From: Helichrysum umbraculigerum
Taxonomy: Eukaryota > Streptophyta > Magnoliopsida > Asterales > Asteraceae
Length of the DNA stretch: 64,000 bases
Assembly: GCA_949592205.1 (NCBI GenBank)
Contig: CATIUR010000001.1
Coordinates: 75,117,059 to 75,181,058, forward strand
Direction: 5' to 3'
Position numbers and translations under genes: made by a program. Positions within the stretch are counted from its first letter, which is position 1; every line of letters starts with the position of its first letter. Shown here piece after piece: positions 33,896 through 45,747 of this stretch. The notes beneath the pieces are model-generated. The model was not told the DNA's origin. It searched no databases and saw only the letters and a list, made by a program, of their open reading frames with translations.

Positions 33896-34820
33896 GTTTC
33901 GCGACATGGAATTCCATTATCTATAGTGTCGGATAGAAATCCACGATTCGTGTCCGGGTTTTGGCAGGGTTTGCAGAAGGAATTGGGTACCAGAATTAAT
34001 TTGAGTACGACTTATCACCCTCAGACGGACGGTCAATCAGAGCGCACCATTCAAACTTTGGAGGATATGTTGCGTGCTTGTGTGTTGGAATATGGTGGGT
34101 CTTGGGATTCACACCTGCCATTGATCGAGTTTGCGTATAATAATTCTTATCACTCGAGTATAGGTATGCCTCCGTATGAAATGCTTTATGGGTGTCGTTG
34201 TAGAACACCTACATGTTGGTTGGAAGCGGGTGAGAAACAATTTGCGGGTCCAAACAGTGTTCAGATTACTGCTGATAAAAGTAGCTATAGCTCGTGAGAA
34301 GTTGAAAGCTGCTCGGGATAGACAGAAACAGTATGCCGATCCGCGGCGCCGTCCGGTTTCGTTTGTAGTAGGTGAATTGGTTTATTTAAAAGTTTCCCCT
34401 TGGAAGGGTGTGATTCGGTTTGGTAAACGTGGTAAACTTGCTCCTAGGTTTATTGGGCCATTTAGAATTCGCCAAATAGTTAATGATCAAACGGTATCGT
34501 TAGATCTTCCTCCTGAATTAGCGGGTATTCATGACACTTTTAATGTTTGCTACTTAAGGAAGTGTAAGGTGGAGGACCAATCACAAATCCTTCCCTTACA
34601 AGACCTGCGTGTCGACTTAAGTCAGAAACTTGTAGAGGAACCCATAGAGCTTGTAGATAGAAAAGTGACTAAACTTCGAAAGAAGGAGATACCAATGGTT
34701 TTGGTTAAGTGGCGACATAGTTTGGGTGCTAATCTTACGTGGGAAACGGAGGAAAGCATGAGATTGCGTTATCCTAATCTCTTTGAGCGTGGCGAGATTT
34801 CGGGGACGAAATCTTCTTAA
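33896..34820 (+). pseudogene. Element B integrase C-terminal part with chromodomain
   Basis: It continues the integrase after element C: SRHGIPLSIVSDRNPRF carries the second catalytic Asp, TDGQSERTIQTLEDML the Glu of the DDE triad, and IGMPPYEMLYGCRCRTP follows. The frame breaks near 34277 in an A run (stop at 34297) and resumes with REKLKAARDRQKQYAD, the GELVYLKVSPWKGVIRFGKR fold, and a chromodomain-like end (EEPIELVDRKVTKLRKKEIP, LVKWRHSLGANLTWE, MRLRYPNLFE). That tail directs chromoviruses to particular chromatin. The stop TAA is at 34818-34820, six bases past the conserved hairpin. Confidence 0.92.
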
Positions 34821-34832
34821 GGAGGGAAGATT
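34795..34832 (+). promoter_or_regulatory. Hairpin and polypurine tract before the 3' LTR of element B
   Basis: AGATTTCG, GGGA, CGAAATCT (34795-34814) overlaps the last codons of pol. It is followed by 18 nt with AAGGAGGGAAGA and then the LTR at 34833. Confidence 0.85.
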
Positions 34833-36819
34833 TGTAACATCCTCATTACCGGCCTAGGAGAAATTTGGTAATTTACTTAATTCAGTTGATTATTTAATTG
34901 AGTTTAGAAATAATTCGTGTTATTTGGCCAATTGAAATAAATATGTCCACTGGTCAAAAGACTTATTGTGATACATGAATTATTACTTGTTTTAAATTAT
35001 TATAGTTACCGGTAAGATAAAATGTAATTTCTCGCAATTAGTTTTTAGGTTCCAGACAATAAAATTAGAGCGGGTATAATTTGTACACTGTGAAGTGTGG
35101 AGGTGGAAGTTAGGCCGACACCTAACTTCCCACCTTCCCTTTTATTTTCATTTCATTTGGCTTCCTCCTTTTTCTTCCAAGTAAAAGAACACACACACAT
35201 ATATATTGAGATTGAAGTGAAATCAAAAAAGAGAAGCTTTGAACAATCGATTTAAGCTTGGATTCTTGGTTAACTACTTAGCCTCTTCATCATCCACCTC
35301 GTTAGCATCTTGATTGTAAGTGTAAATTGCTTTTAATATGTGTATGTATATTAGGGTTTGAAGGAATTAGATGTAATGAGTAAACTAGTATGGATTTGAT
35401 GTTAGATGAAGCTATTTGTTGATATAACATGATGTATGATGATATTTGAAGTCGCTTAGTTATAAGAATCGTATTTTGTGTGCGAATTTGAGATTTTGGG
35501 GGGTTTGGTTCGTGGGTTATTTGATAACCTGCTGCTGCTGGAAAAGATGAACAAGCCGGCGGGTTGGTTACCTAGCCGGCGGCTTCACGAAATAACAAGG
35601 GAACCGGCGGGTTGGTCAACCCAGCTGGCGGGTTCATTACCCTAGTCGGCGGTTCATGAGACAACCCGGCTGCTTCTGTAGTTTTTAAAACACATAATAG
35701 TTCTGTTACCACAAATGTTAATTCACCCGGCTGTTTGGGTCGTTACCCGGCGGCTTTGATGGACAACCCGGCGGGTTCGGTTAACCAGCCGCCGGCTTCT
35801 GTGCCGTTTTCAACAAACCAGTTTTCATTCTAAATTCCTTCTATTTAATACGTTATATGCTTATATGATTCAGTAACACGTAATATGGTATCATGATAGG
35901 TTAATTATAGCTTCATATATATATGTTGAAGTGTTGTAAATTGAGTTATCATGTTTGACTTCAAGGACGCACTTTATTTAACACACGGATATTTGGAATG
36001 AGTTATTGACTTGTATTATTCTGTTGTGCTTACAGATAAACCGAAGACTCAATAATATTAGAACTTTGAGTGGAGGTTGTGATTACTAAGGTGGGTGGAT
36101 CATTGACTCTCTTTCTGAATTAGTTGTAACAATCCGGTTACAACGGGTAAACATGGTTTTACAGTTATATGTTAAATAAGTACATTTTGCCATGATGATT
36201 ATGGAATGTGCTATCTTGTCAGGGGTCAATATGATATTGGGTTTGGATACTATTACTTTGGACGACATGATGACTTTGTACATGTGTTGTTTATTGAAAT
36301 CATGTCGTATGTAGTAATGGTACTAAACTATCGGTAAGACCACTGTTTGGCATTCAGTGGTTATAAGTGTTACTTGGGGAACCACCGCGGCATGAGGGTA
36401 CCTCAAGGACCACCGATCCTCTTTGATGTATTTGTTGTGATGCTTTGTGGTGATCAATTGTTATGCTAGTTTAGATTGATAGTTGTGATCTATTCACTTA
36501 GCTTCGTGCTAATCCCTCTCCTCACTTCTTGCAGATTACTTTTGATGTGGGTGGGCAAGAAGTTGGTTTGAAGAATGTTTGACTGCCTACTCTGACTATA
36601 TGACATGTCGTCGTTTATAAACTTATGTTTTGAGTTTAAATAACACCTAACTTAATGTTTGTAACTAATGTGGTTATTGTATCAACTCATCATGCATGCA
36701 TAGATTGTGTTTTGGGAACTATATTGTACTCAATTTATAATGCATGATTTGTATTAATCGCTTTCGAAGAATATATATATAAAAAAAAAAAATGTCTCTT
36801 GGAGTCTTGTGGTGTTATA
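34833..36819 (+). repeat. 3' LTR of element B (1987 bp)
   Basis: Copy of 20136-22138 with about a dozen substitutions by eye and a ~21-bp deletion of one motif unit. The array here is at 35553-35806. Confidence 0.92.
35553..35806. repeat. Phased GC-rich motif array in the 3' LTR of B
   Basis: Same array as at 20857-21128 but with ten instead of eleven units. Several cores carry substitutions (CTGGCGG, GTCGGCGG, GCCGCCGGC). Confidence 0.88.
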
Positions 36820-37063
36820 TCTAATCTATACCCTTTAACTTTTAGTACTTTTGCATTTTTTATCCTATAATTTTAAAGTTTCCACCCCTTAACTTTTAGT
36901 GTTTTTTTATTTTTTCCCCTTTAAATTTTAACTACTTTCCATTTTCTTCGTCTCAAGTTTTATCACTTCTCCATTCTATACCCTTTAGGTTTTAATATTT
37001 CCAATTTCCCCCTTTACATTTGAGATTTAATTTTCCCCTTTTTTTTACTAATAGTTTATACAT

Positions 37064-37587
37064 TTTTTTCCCTTTACTTACAAACAAAGTTTTATACTAA
37101 TTTTATTACGACAAGATTATACAAATAATTGCAAACGATAACTTAACTTAATATTTTTATGTAGTATTCTATTAAATTTATATTAATTTACATTTTTTCA
37201 ACTATACATACATATTCCCCCCTAATAAAAAAACAACCATAAAGATATCATACCTTCGTCAACTTAAATTTTTTTATGAAATTCATATTGGAGTTTAAGA
37301 ATGTACTTTTTAACCCCATCGTAAAGCGCGGGTAAATTTTTCCCTTTACTTACAACAAAGTTTTATACTAATTTTATTACGACAAGATTATACAAATAAT
37401 TGCAAACGATAATTTAACTTAATATTTTTTATGTAGTATTCTATCAAATTCGTATTAATTTACATTTTTTCAACTATACATACATATCCCCCCTAATAAA
37501 AAAACAACCATAAAGAGATCATACCTTCGTCAACTTAAATTTTTTTATGAAATTCATATTGGAGTTAAGAATGTACTTTTTAACCCT
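37064..37587. repeat. Tandem duplication, two ~270-bp units
   Basis: Units 37064-37336 and 37337-37587 both run from TTTTTCCCTTTACTTACAA through CGACAAGATTATACAAATAA and CATACCTTCGTCAACTTAAA to GTACTTTTTAACCC. Differences are few. The join carries AAAGCGCGGG, a string often seen at ends of plant non-autonomous repeats. Confidence 0.9.
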
Positions 37588-38751
37588 GAAAATTTTGGAT
37601 CTAAAAGGTCCTTTTCATTTTAATTTTTGTGTCAACAATCTTTTTTGCAATAATTAATAGTATGTAAAAACTAACTTTTTTGATCATATTAGATGATCAC
37701 TGTCAAGACCAAGTATGATATATATATATTATAAACTATGTAGAAAACGAAACATATTTCGCTAACCACGTGATGTCGTTATATGAGATTTCCCGTCGCA
37801 ACGCGAGGGCACGAGAATCCTTGTTGATATCAATTATGAACAATTACTAAAGAGTATTGATTATAAAATTTTGATTAATAAATTTTGATTCGAATAATGA
37901 TGGAGAATAGCAATTTTTCTGATGAAAAATGAAGTTTTTTTTACCATTGTTGATTTGTTAGATAATAAGTTATTACTTTGTATATATATAATAATTTTTT
38001 TTTATCATTAATTAGTTTTCGGTATATATAATCTTTGTTTAATGAGACCTATTTTTTGATTCGCATAAGGCGTGAATTGTATTTGCCGGCTTCATATGAT
38101 ATAAATCTATACTTTTCATTATTGTTGGACACATCATAAGTTGTCATTGTCAAATATATATATTGGTGTCTAAGACAAAATATAGAGAAAAGAAGAGACA
38201 TTCAAAAAGAATGAAAAATATGGTTATAGTTTTGTGGATGGTAAAATGGTATAAAACAATTTATATTGGTGATGATTTGTATATATTAAAAACTTGTTAG
38301 AAAAAATTAGTTTAATTTGTAAAACACTTATAAAATACATTAGTTTTTAATTATTTGTTGATATTTTAATCATAAGATCATCATCCAAGATCGTTTAACG
38401 TTTTTTTTTTTTTTTTGAGACAGCCGTTTACGCTCACAAGATAATAAGGGCTCGTTTTGACTCTAACAACTTTTTAATTAAGATTCATTTGAAATTGCAT
38501 CAAAATCCATTTCTATAAAATGAACATGAAATCAACAACATATCGTGTATTCGTGTCTAACTCGATACATTTAGTATGTCCAATCTAATTAAATGGTCGA
38601 ATCATCTTCATTTGATTTGATGGATAAGAGATTAAAAGGACATGGGTAAATTTTTTTTCTTTTTTTTTTCGACTCATAAAATAATAAGGGCTATTTTGGT
38701 TCTTTTTAAAAGATTTTTTTTGGGTAAAGTTTTTTTTAAAAGATTAAGTAT

Positions 38752-39155
38752 CACCAAAGTGTCACTGGTCTACCGATATCGAGGTGACGATACAACAATC
38801 AGGGTGTGAGTTTAGGTCTATTATTAGAACAAATGTAAATATTCTAGGATGAGTACATATATTCTTTATAGTATGTGAGTACTAGTCTTTTTTAAAATAA
38901 ATATATTAAGAGTCGATTGTAATGAGCAAACTCCTTTGAATATCAATTGAGAAACCAAAGTGTCACTGGTCTACCGATATCGAGGTGACGATACAACAAT
39001 CAGGGTGTGAGTTTAGGTCTATTATTAGAACAAATGTAAATATTCTAGGATGAGTACATATATTCTTTATAGTATGTGAGTACTTGTCTTTTTTAAAATA
39101 AATATATTAAGAGTCGATTGTAATGAGCAAACTCCTTTGAATATCAATTGAGAAA
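38752..39155. repeat. Tandem duplication, two 202-bp units
   Basis: Units 38752-38953 and 38954-39155 begin ACCAAAGTGTCACTGG and end CAATTGAGAAA. By eye they differ at about one base (GTACTAGTC against GTACTTGTC), so the duplication is recent. GGTCTACCGATATCGAGG and the later GTGTGAGTTTAGGTC recall the A and B boxes of tRNA-derived SINEs only weakly. Confidence 0.9.
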
Positions 39156-40150
39156 TTCAAGATCATAGTTGTAAATTTTTTGACAAATAACGTACTTGCA
39201 TTAGTACAAACGCATTTCATTTATATTCAAACACGAAGGGATAGAATGGGTAACCAACGTGGTGCAACCCAAGTTAGATTTATGACAATGGGTTTGGGAC
39301 CATGAGCCATTATGGCTCCATGTGACAAAATCTGGAAATAGGAGACATTCATTTCCTCTTCCATCAATCCATTTTTGGGACACATACATGACATGGTATG
39401 CTACAACTACTGTAATATCATAATCAAACTCCATACAACCCCATTCTATCTATTATTTTAGTTATATCATTGTAGAACACGAAATATACTAACACATCAT
39501 GATCGTGTAAAAGAGTGAAATTAAAAATTAGAGTGTATGTTCGTGTTCTGAAAAGGATAACCGACCCTTTGGCGATCCTATTAATCAGTCTTACACAGCT
39601 TACGTGAGAGGTAATATGCGTAACCTGTGAACCGTTCGGTCGTATGGCCAACATACAGAGATCATGTAACCCGTGAAAAAACAAACATGAAGTATTGGGT
39701 TTTTGTTAAGTCAAGAAAAACAAAACTGTTTCATTTTAGAGATGAAAAAATATATGAAGATTAACCGAATTCGTGTTATAGTACATGGATATAGACGTTA
39801 TACATGTAACATGTGAATTACATTAATCATTGTTTTTGCAGTAGTATAGTACTATACATATCCTTATGTAAAATGCAGCAAGTTAATCAATAACGAAATG
39901 GTACAATCTCGCTGCACGAAATGAAAAGATAGAAGCAAAAATCGCGGGATAATATTCATTATAATGATCTTTTTCTTATAGTATATATATACATCAAAAA
40001 AATGATGGACAAAACTAATACGTATATAACAATGACGTTTGAGACCTGTGTGTGAACAATAATGATTTTGCACTCTTTCCTAACCCGAAAATGGTTTCTT
40101 TAACCAGGGAAGGAAAGAACTAATGACTTCTTTTTGATATACAAATCTTT

Positions 40151-43100
40151 TTAGTTTTGGCTAATCCCAACAGCAGCTTTACGGTGTCGCCTTGAACCGA
40201 TTCTTCGGTCTTTTCTACGTTTTGGTGAAGGGATTTTTGTTGGATTACTTACAATATGTTCTGTAAATGTTACTAAATCTGAAACGATTGGTGTTTTAAC
40301 AACTGAGGTGGAGGGTGGTGGCATGAAAACAGCAAGTGCTTCGGGAGGAGGCAGCAGTTGCGGTGGTGGAGGTGGTGGTGGCCGATGCTCGAGAACATCT
40401 CGATGGTATCCCTGAAAGAAAGTTGTATGAGTTGTAGGGGAGATCAAAATGAACAATATTGAAATAGTACTTAAATTTATGAAGAAAAAATAGCATAACT
40501 ATATTCAAATCATCTCCCTAACTTTTCAGGTGAAATTTTCAAAAAAAAAAATAATAATAATAATAATAATTTAAATAAAAAATAAAAATAAATAAAAACT
40601 GTAACTATATTGGAATTATTGCAAAACTTTATTATGATAACATCCTTGCATTTTAAAAATCAAATCTTTATCAAGATTGCATTAACAAAAACTTTTGACT
40701 TTGAAAGTCAACATGTATAAGTGACAGCATCATCCAGAAAGAAGTTGCATGAATTGGAGAAAGATCACACATTCATACAGCTAGCACATCCTTGACTTTT
40801 GAGGTGAACATACTAATTTTTATGGCAAGATTTTATATAAATATTTCAGATTCTTGAGAAAAATTCTGTCATCATCTTCAAATTATAGTAAGTTTTGTTT
40901 GAAATATACCATAGTCAAGATTCAATAATTAGTATGGAGTAAATAATTGTTTTGACTTTCAAAGTCAAAGTGTATTAGGATAAAAAAGAGGTTTTATTAC
41001 CTGAACCACAAAGTTTCGCCTTTGACAATCCCAAAACATATGAACTGTCCAATTCGTCTTAGATGTGATCTTATCCCTCACTGTCGAAAAACTAATCTGA
41101 TCTCTTGAAGTAAACCGGTCAACTTCATTGAACCAAAGACAAGTAAAAAGGTTCGAGATAGGAATATGCTCTCGTATTACCACACATCCTTCAGGAACAT
41201 CTGCATGATTAAACGTGCAATTTTAGAATGATTACATGATATTGAATAGTCAGAACCAGATAATCATCAGTTGTAATAAAATAGGTTGTAAAAAGTATTT
41301 ACGGAACCTTACTGAATCTAGAACTAAGTCTCATTTCTTTTATGAAATGGGAGCAAAAGTCTATTCAGATCAACGAATGGGTAAATATGCAATTATTTTA
41401 CATAATCGGTTTTGTAGCAACTAGAATGAAAAATGATCAGAAGCAAATATGTTCATCGATTCATTAAAAATAGGCTGGCTTGAGAGAAGAAAGCACATAT
41501 ACAATAACAATTAAATTTAAGTGATTTCTAAAAAATAATAAGAATGGTTGAGTATTGTACCGCTTCTGATAGGAAGTTTGGCCTCCGAATATGGAGTCAA
41601 ACCTTCAGTCTTATAGAAGTTGATTTGGAAGTCGATGGACGCGTTGTCGTACTTTGAAGCTGCTTTATTAGCTTCGGCTTCTACAAACACGTCAAACCGC
41701 TTGTAGTGCCTAGATATTGCAAAACTAGCATTTTTCCTCCACAAGAACCTATAAATTATGCAGATTAGATTAGAGATGGCAAAATGGATAGGGCGGGGAA
41801 AGTTCAGTAATGGATAGTAAGAGTCGGGTCGGGCAGGGCTGACCACAAAAATGCTTTGTATATCCAATTTTTAATCATAGATGATGAAACTGCGAATTAT
41901 AAATTTTAGAACTATATGATTTCATTAATTAAACATACTCTTTAGTGATCTAGGGGGTTCTATGTTTTTGAACATTCAGATGACCTTCAATCTCTTTACA
42001 CGTTTCTTTTTAGCTAAGCATTTGGTCAGTTACGATGGTACTCCGTGTTAGAACTAACGTTCCGCAATATCTCATGTTTTCAGGTCTTTCTCCTTTTATA
42101 GTATACAGAATCTATTTGAATAATGCTTAGTAATGCAACTCTAAGTAACCAACCAAGTATGGGCTTCAACTTTCAGATCAGTATGCACATTGGCATCAAA
42201 TCTCACATAAGTACAACAAGTATTAAGATCACTTCTAAAGATAATACCTTTCTAGAATTTGATAAGGGTCCACAACAAGCTCGAGTTTCCCATCCACCCA
42301 TAGAGAATAACGAACATTTGGGAAAAGTCTGTGTAGTAAAAGTTTCGGAATCTGCAAAAATGTAATCTCATCAGGAACATGTCTATCTTGTGATGAAAAC
42401 TACAGGTGCCAAGATGGACGAGTTGGGTAACAGATCGGAGTGGGTCATTTTTTTTTTAATATGTGAAAACAGGCCGAGCTGCATGACCTACAAAAGAGTA
42501 TTTGTACTTTTTTTTTTTTTTCAATTATGAATTACGTATTATTTATGATTACAGAAAACAACACTAATCTAAATCTTCAAATACAATAGCTTGGGAGATC
42601 GTATGCATTGAATATATGCTTTGATTTGACCCATTTCAAATGAATCACAACCCAAATCAGGCAATTCATAAGTAAATAGGTCGAAATCACCACCTTTATG
42701 TAAAACTAATGCAAAACTTGGATTAACACTAAAGAGATCATAGTATTGGTATCAAAATGAAACATTTCTCTTAAATCTTGGAACTGACGTCTGTAGAATG
42801 ATGTATACATATTGGAAAAAAACTATAGTATACACACACATGAAACAATGTAATTAGGACAATATGATGAAAGCTTTCCTATCATATCTGTTTTATAGAT
42901 TCATATTTTCTTGCAAATGGTGTTCATATATTTGGTATTTATTACTAAAAACTCACAAAGTAAAATGAGAAAAGATTGTTCAGGTGTATATACTGTACCT
43001 TCCCATTTCGTCTTGGATCAGTATATGGTAAGTTGTGGACAACAACAATTTTCCATAACCCAATTCTCTTGCTATCATCAAGATCACTTGAATTTCTTAA

Positions 43101-45416
43101 GAAGCTAGCCGTTTCCTCATCAACAAACATGAAAAAGCAAACATTTTTCTTTGCAGCTTCACTGATGTTCTTGGGTTGTTGAATCAAATCATAAGCACCT
43201 GTGGAGGTGATCATTAGAAAAATGAAAATAACTAAAAAACTGATAACTAAAAAAATTGGAAAATTTGAAAAGAAAGTGATAGGATGATACCAAATATGGC
43301 CGACGCAACCACCACTCCGCGACACTGATCCATCTCATAAAGATCTGAATCATCGATATCAAATCCTGTTTGGCGTCCCGGCTTATCTCCTTTTACAAAT
43401 CTGTTTGCATTGTTATGTATTATGTAAACCAGAGGTGACATATCGACCCATGACCCATCTACTTATGAATTGGTGGATTCAGGTTGTGTGGTAACTCTAA
43501 TAAGAAACAATATACTTATAAAAATAACAAGCACGGAAAGGGATCAATGGGTGAATGGGTCAAAAGTTGCCCCAAGTGTCCTTTTAGAGTGTAAAAGCTC
43601 AAAAAAACTTCTAGGAAATAAATAAATGAATATTGTAATAAACTAAACTCACAAATCATCTTGGAGTAACTAATTATATATAGAAAGATCCAAAAATGGG
43701 CAAAATGAACCCCGACCCATAGATTTACCCATATTGACCCGTTACCAAAACAAGTTCGACGCACCAATTTTGTAACCTTTAGAGAAAATGGGTACCAATG
43801 ATTTTTGGAGGAGATCATACCCGCAATGGATGGTCATTGACTCCTTTATGTCGTAAGATTCAAATCTTTCTTTCAAAGAAGGATATCCGCCAAATTCTGA
43901 ACCTCCAAACTCACTTTTGGTTAGATTTTCTTCATGAATGTAAGTCAGATTTTGAAGAACCGGAGAATATGATGGGGCTTTTGGCATCATAGCAATAGCT
44001 TCTTCCACAGGAAGGTAACAAACCGGGCATGCTGACAAGCAGTAAAAGTAGAAAATTTTAAAAGATAAACAAAAAGACGAAAATGGAGTGTGAGATTTTG
44101 AAAACTTACGACGTGGACCCGTTCTTTTCTTGTCTGCCGGTGGAGGCGGCAATGTAAATGTTTCACAAGGATGCCCATGAGGAAGGGTGTATCCAGTGAA
44201 ATAAACAGGAGACGGCGGTGGTGGAGGTGGTGACGATGGTGGTGGAGGTGGTGACGATGGTGGTGGAGGTGGTGGCATGGCGGTGATAATTGTTTGCTCA
44301 TGATTAAAAGTAATCTTCATTTCTTGATTTAATAACGAAAAATCCATAGCTTGAACCTTTTCTTCATCAACGCTCATAGGTGAAAATCTTGGGATGGAAT
44401 TGTTTTTGAATTCTATACCTTGGCTATTATGAACTTCTTGTGTAACATCACCTGCAACCAAATATGAACTCTTAATTGGTCAAATTCATCTAAAAAAAAT
44501 GAAGTGAAAAATCATTAGAACAACTAAAACCCAAAACTATATTGAGCTCAAGATTAACCAAAATGCAGTAAGTATCGGTTCAAATGGATATTAACCAGAA
44601 AATATTCAAAACATACTGTAGTAAATTTTATAAAATGTTAAAGATGAAGACAATAAATGAGATAAAAATGGACATAATTCAGTCAAGTCAAGGATCCATA
44701 AATGAATTTGAGCTCAAAATCAATCAAGATGCAATAAGTTATGAAAATTAAATATCGGTACAGATGAAATGAAATTGAGCCAAAACTGTACAAAATGCAC
44801 CATAAATAACAAGGACCCGGAAACTAAATTGAGCTCGGAATCAATTCAAATGAAGTAAATGGCAGTAAAACTGAATTGCTACAGCAAACCTAGAAAGCAA
44901 TTTGAGCTAAAAATGTACAAAATGAAATGAAGCTAAACCGCCGGGTTACAAACAACAACAATGATACATTACCACATGCCAAGAAATATAATTTAGCTAA
45001 GAAAGTACAGAATGAGGAAAAATTTAGTTATAATCAAAATTTCGATTTGAGGAAAATGGGCTGATTATGAATAATTGGAATCAAATTGAACTTAAATAAA
45101 ACAAATCTAAATTGATTTAAATAGGAAGGAAAACCAAACCTTTGCCAACATAAAGTACCCATAACATTGCTGCAATTGAAACAAGACATAATAATAACAT
45201 TCCAACTTTCTTTCTGTGAACAAATTTAAAGATCCACATGAACAAATTATCCTTCTCTTTATTAACAAACATCTTTGAAGCTTTTCTTGAAGCAATAGGT
45301 GGTGTTGACTGATTAACTTTTTGTTGCAAGAACACACCTCCATTTTGTAACTGTTGTTGATGCTGTAATAAAGACCCATAGCTTGATGATCTTTGACCCA
45401 ATGACCCACTTGTCAT
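40151..45416 (-). CDS. DUF616 (TOD1/MUCI70-type) putative hexosyltransferase, 630 aa
   Basis: Nine coding exons on the minus strand: 45140-45416, 44110-44451, 43821-44031, 43291-43400, 42999-43198, 42248-42351, 41561-41748, 41001-41200 and 40151-40411. All have GT..AG borders and join in frame to 631 codons with stop. The N-terminus MTSGSLGQRSSSYGSL and a single membrane segment VGMLLLCLVSIAAMLWVLYV (residues ~70-90) indicate a type II Golgi-type membrane protein. A proline-rich stem (exon 2) follows, then the DUF616 domain (PCPVCYLPVEEAIAMMPKAP, DLYEMDQCRGVVVASAIFG, LWKIVVVHNLPYTDPRRNGK, RYSLWVDGKLELVVDPYQIL, ISRHYKRFDVFVEAEANK, CLWFNEVDRFTSRDQISF) and a basic tail. Arabidopsis relatives include MUCI70 (mucilage), TOD1 and EMB2756; which is the ortholog is uncertain. 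The enzymatic role is inferred from the family. Confidence 0.88.
44214..44278 (-). repeat. GGTGGAGGTGGTGACGATGGT minisatellite coding a Pro/Ser stretch
   Basis: About three 21-bp units encode MPPPPPPSSPPPPPSSPPPP in exon 2 of the DUF616 gene. This region is expected to vary in length. It forms a flexible extensin-like stem between membrane anchor and catalytic domain. Confidence 0.85.
44480..45000. repeat. Diverged repeats in intron 1 of the DUF616 gene
   Basis: Several related segments begin with TTGAGCTCAA or variants (ATTGAGCTCAAGATTAACC, TTTGAGCTCAAAATCAATC, TTGAGCTCGGAATCAATTC, TTTGAGCTAAAAATG) and continue with AAATGCA..AAGT. Spacing is irregular, roughly 80-170 bp. They look like an old degenerate tandem array. 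Confidence 0.5.
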
Positions 45417-45485
45417 TGTTGTCTTCCCTTCAGAACCTCAATTTCTTCTTTCATTTCATTCACACAATGCCCACAACTGATTTAA

Positions 45486-45747
45486 TCTGTAAACCCAGCT
45501 ATTATCTTATATTTTGGAAAAAGATTCAAACTTTATCAAGATTTTATCATCATAATTCAATAAAGTTACAAGAAAAGCAAGAAACTTTACCTCATTAGCA
45601 GCCCCAATTCTTCATTCCCTCAATGCCCACAATGATACAAAATCTGTAAAACACAATTATTATGCAACTATTTGGATGAAAGATTCAAACTTTATCAAAA
45701 ATTTATAATTCCAATCCATTGAAGATTATAAAGCAAGGAACTTTACC
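45486..45747 (-). other. Repeated 5' UTR exon-intron units of the DUF616 gene
   Basis: Upstream of the coding exon, splice-like sites outline a 5' UTR exon at 45591-45643 (acceptor TTTTACAG, donor TAATGAG/GTAAAG) and an earlier exon ending at 45747 with the same donor. The coding exon itself begins near 45486 after TTTACAG. The introns share GATAAAGTTTGAATCTTT and the exons share TTGTGGGCATTG..GAATGAA. The leader therefore contains a tandem duplication of an exon-intron unit of about 155 bp. Confidence 0.65.

Larger units (their letters stand above)
20136..36819 (+). mobile_element. LTR element B: Ty3/gypsy chromovirus (Tekay/Del-like), containing element C
   Basis: LTRs 20136-22138 and 34833-36819 flank gag-pol. 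A perfect 5-bp target duplication TCTAA is at 20131-20135 and 36820-36824. The order gag, zinc knuckles, protease, RT, RNase H, integrase, chromodomain is that of Ty3/gypsy chromoviruses. The coding part has one in-frame stop (23882), a frameshift in a T9 run (25527-25535), a 7.8-kb insertion in integrase (element C) and a frameshift in an A-run near 34277. This copy therefore cannot make a full polyprotein. The LTRs differ by roughly a dozen substitutions by eye and by one array unit, so B is older than the nested C. Confidence 0.95.
36825..39840. other. AT-rich spacer between element B and the DUF616 gene
   Basis: It contains the duplications at 37064-37587 and 38752-39155, T-rich runs and no recognisable gene. 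A 77-codon minus-strand open frame at 39201-39434 (MEFDYDITVVVAYHVMYVSQ) has no family I recognise. A degenerate CCCGTCGCAACGCGAGGG hairpin lies near 37789. Confidence 0.5.

Noticed and set aside
38752..39155. tRNA-derived SINE
   Set aside because: A-box and B-box resemblance is weak, there is no poly-A or T-rich tail at the unit ends and no target duplication. The tandem arrangement is better called a local duplication.
39201..39434. 77-codon minus-strand gene
   Set aside because: No domain I recognise, no splice or TATA context, and it lies in spacer downstream of the DUF616 gene.
44214..44278. Formin-type gene suggested by the polyproline run
   Set aside because: No FH2 domain follows; all the other exons belong to the DUF616 family.
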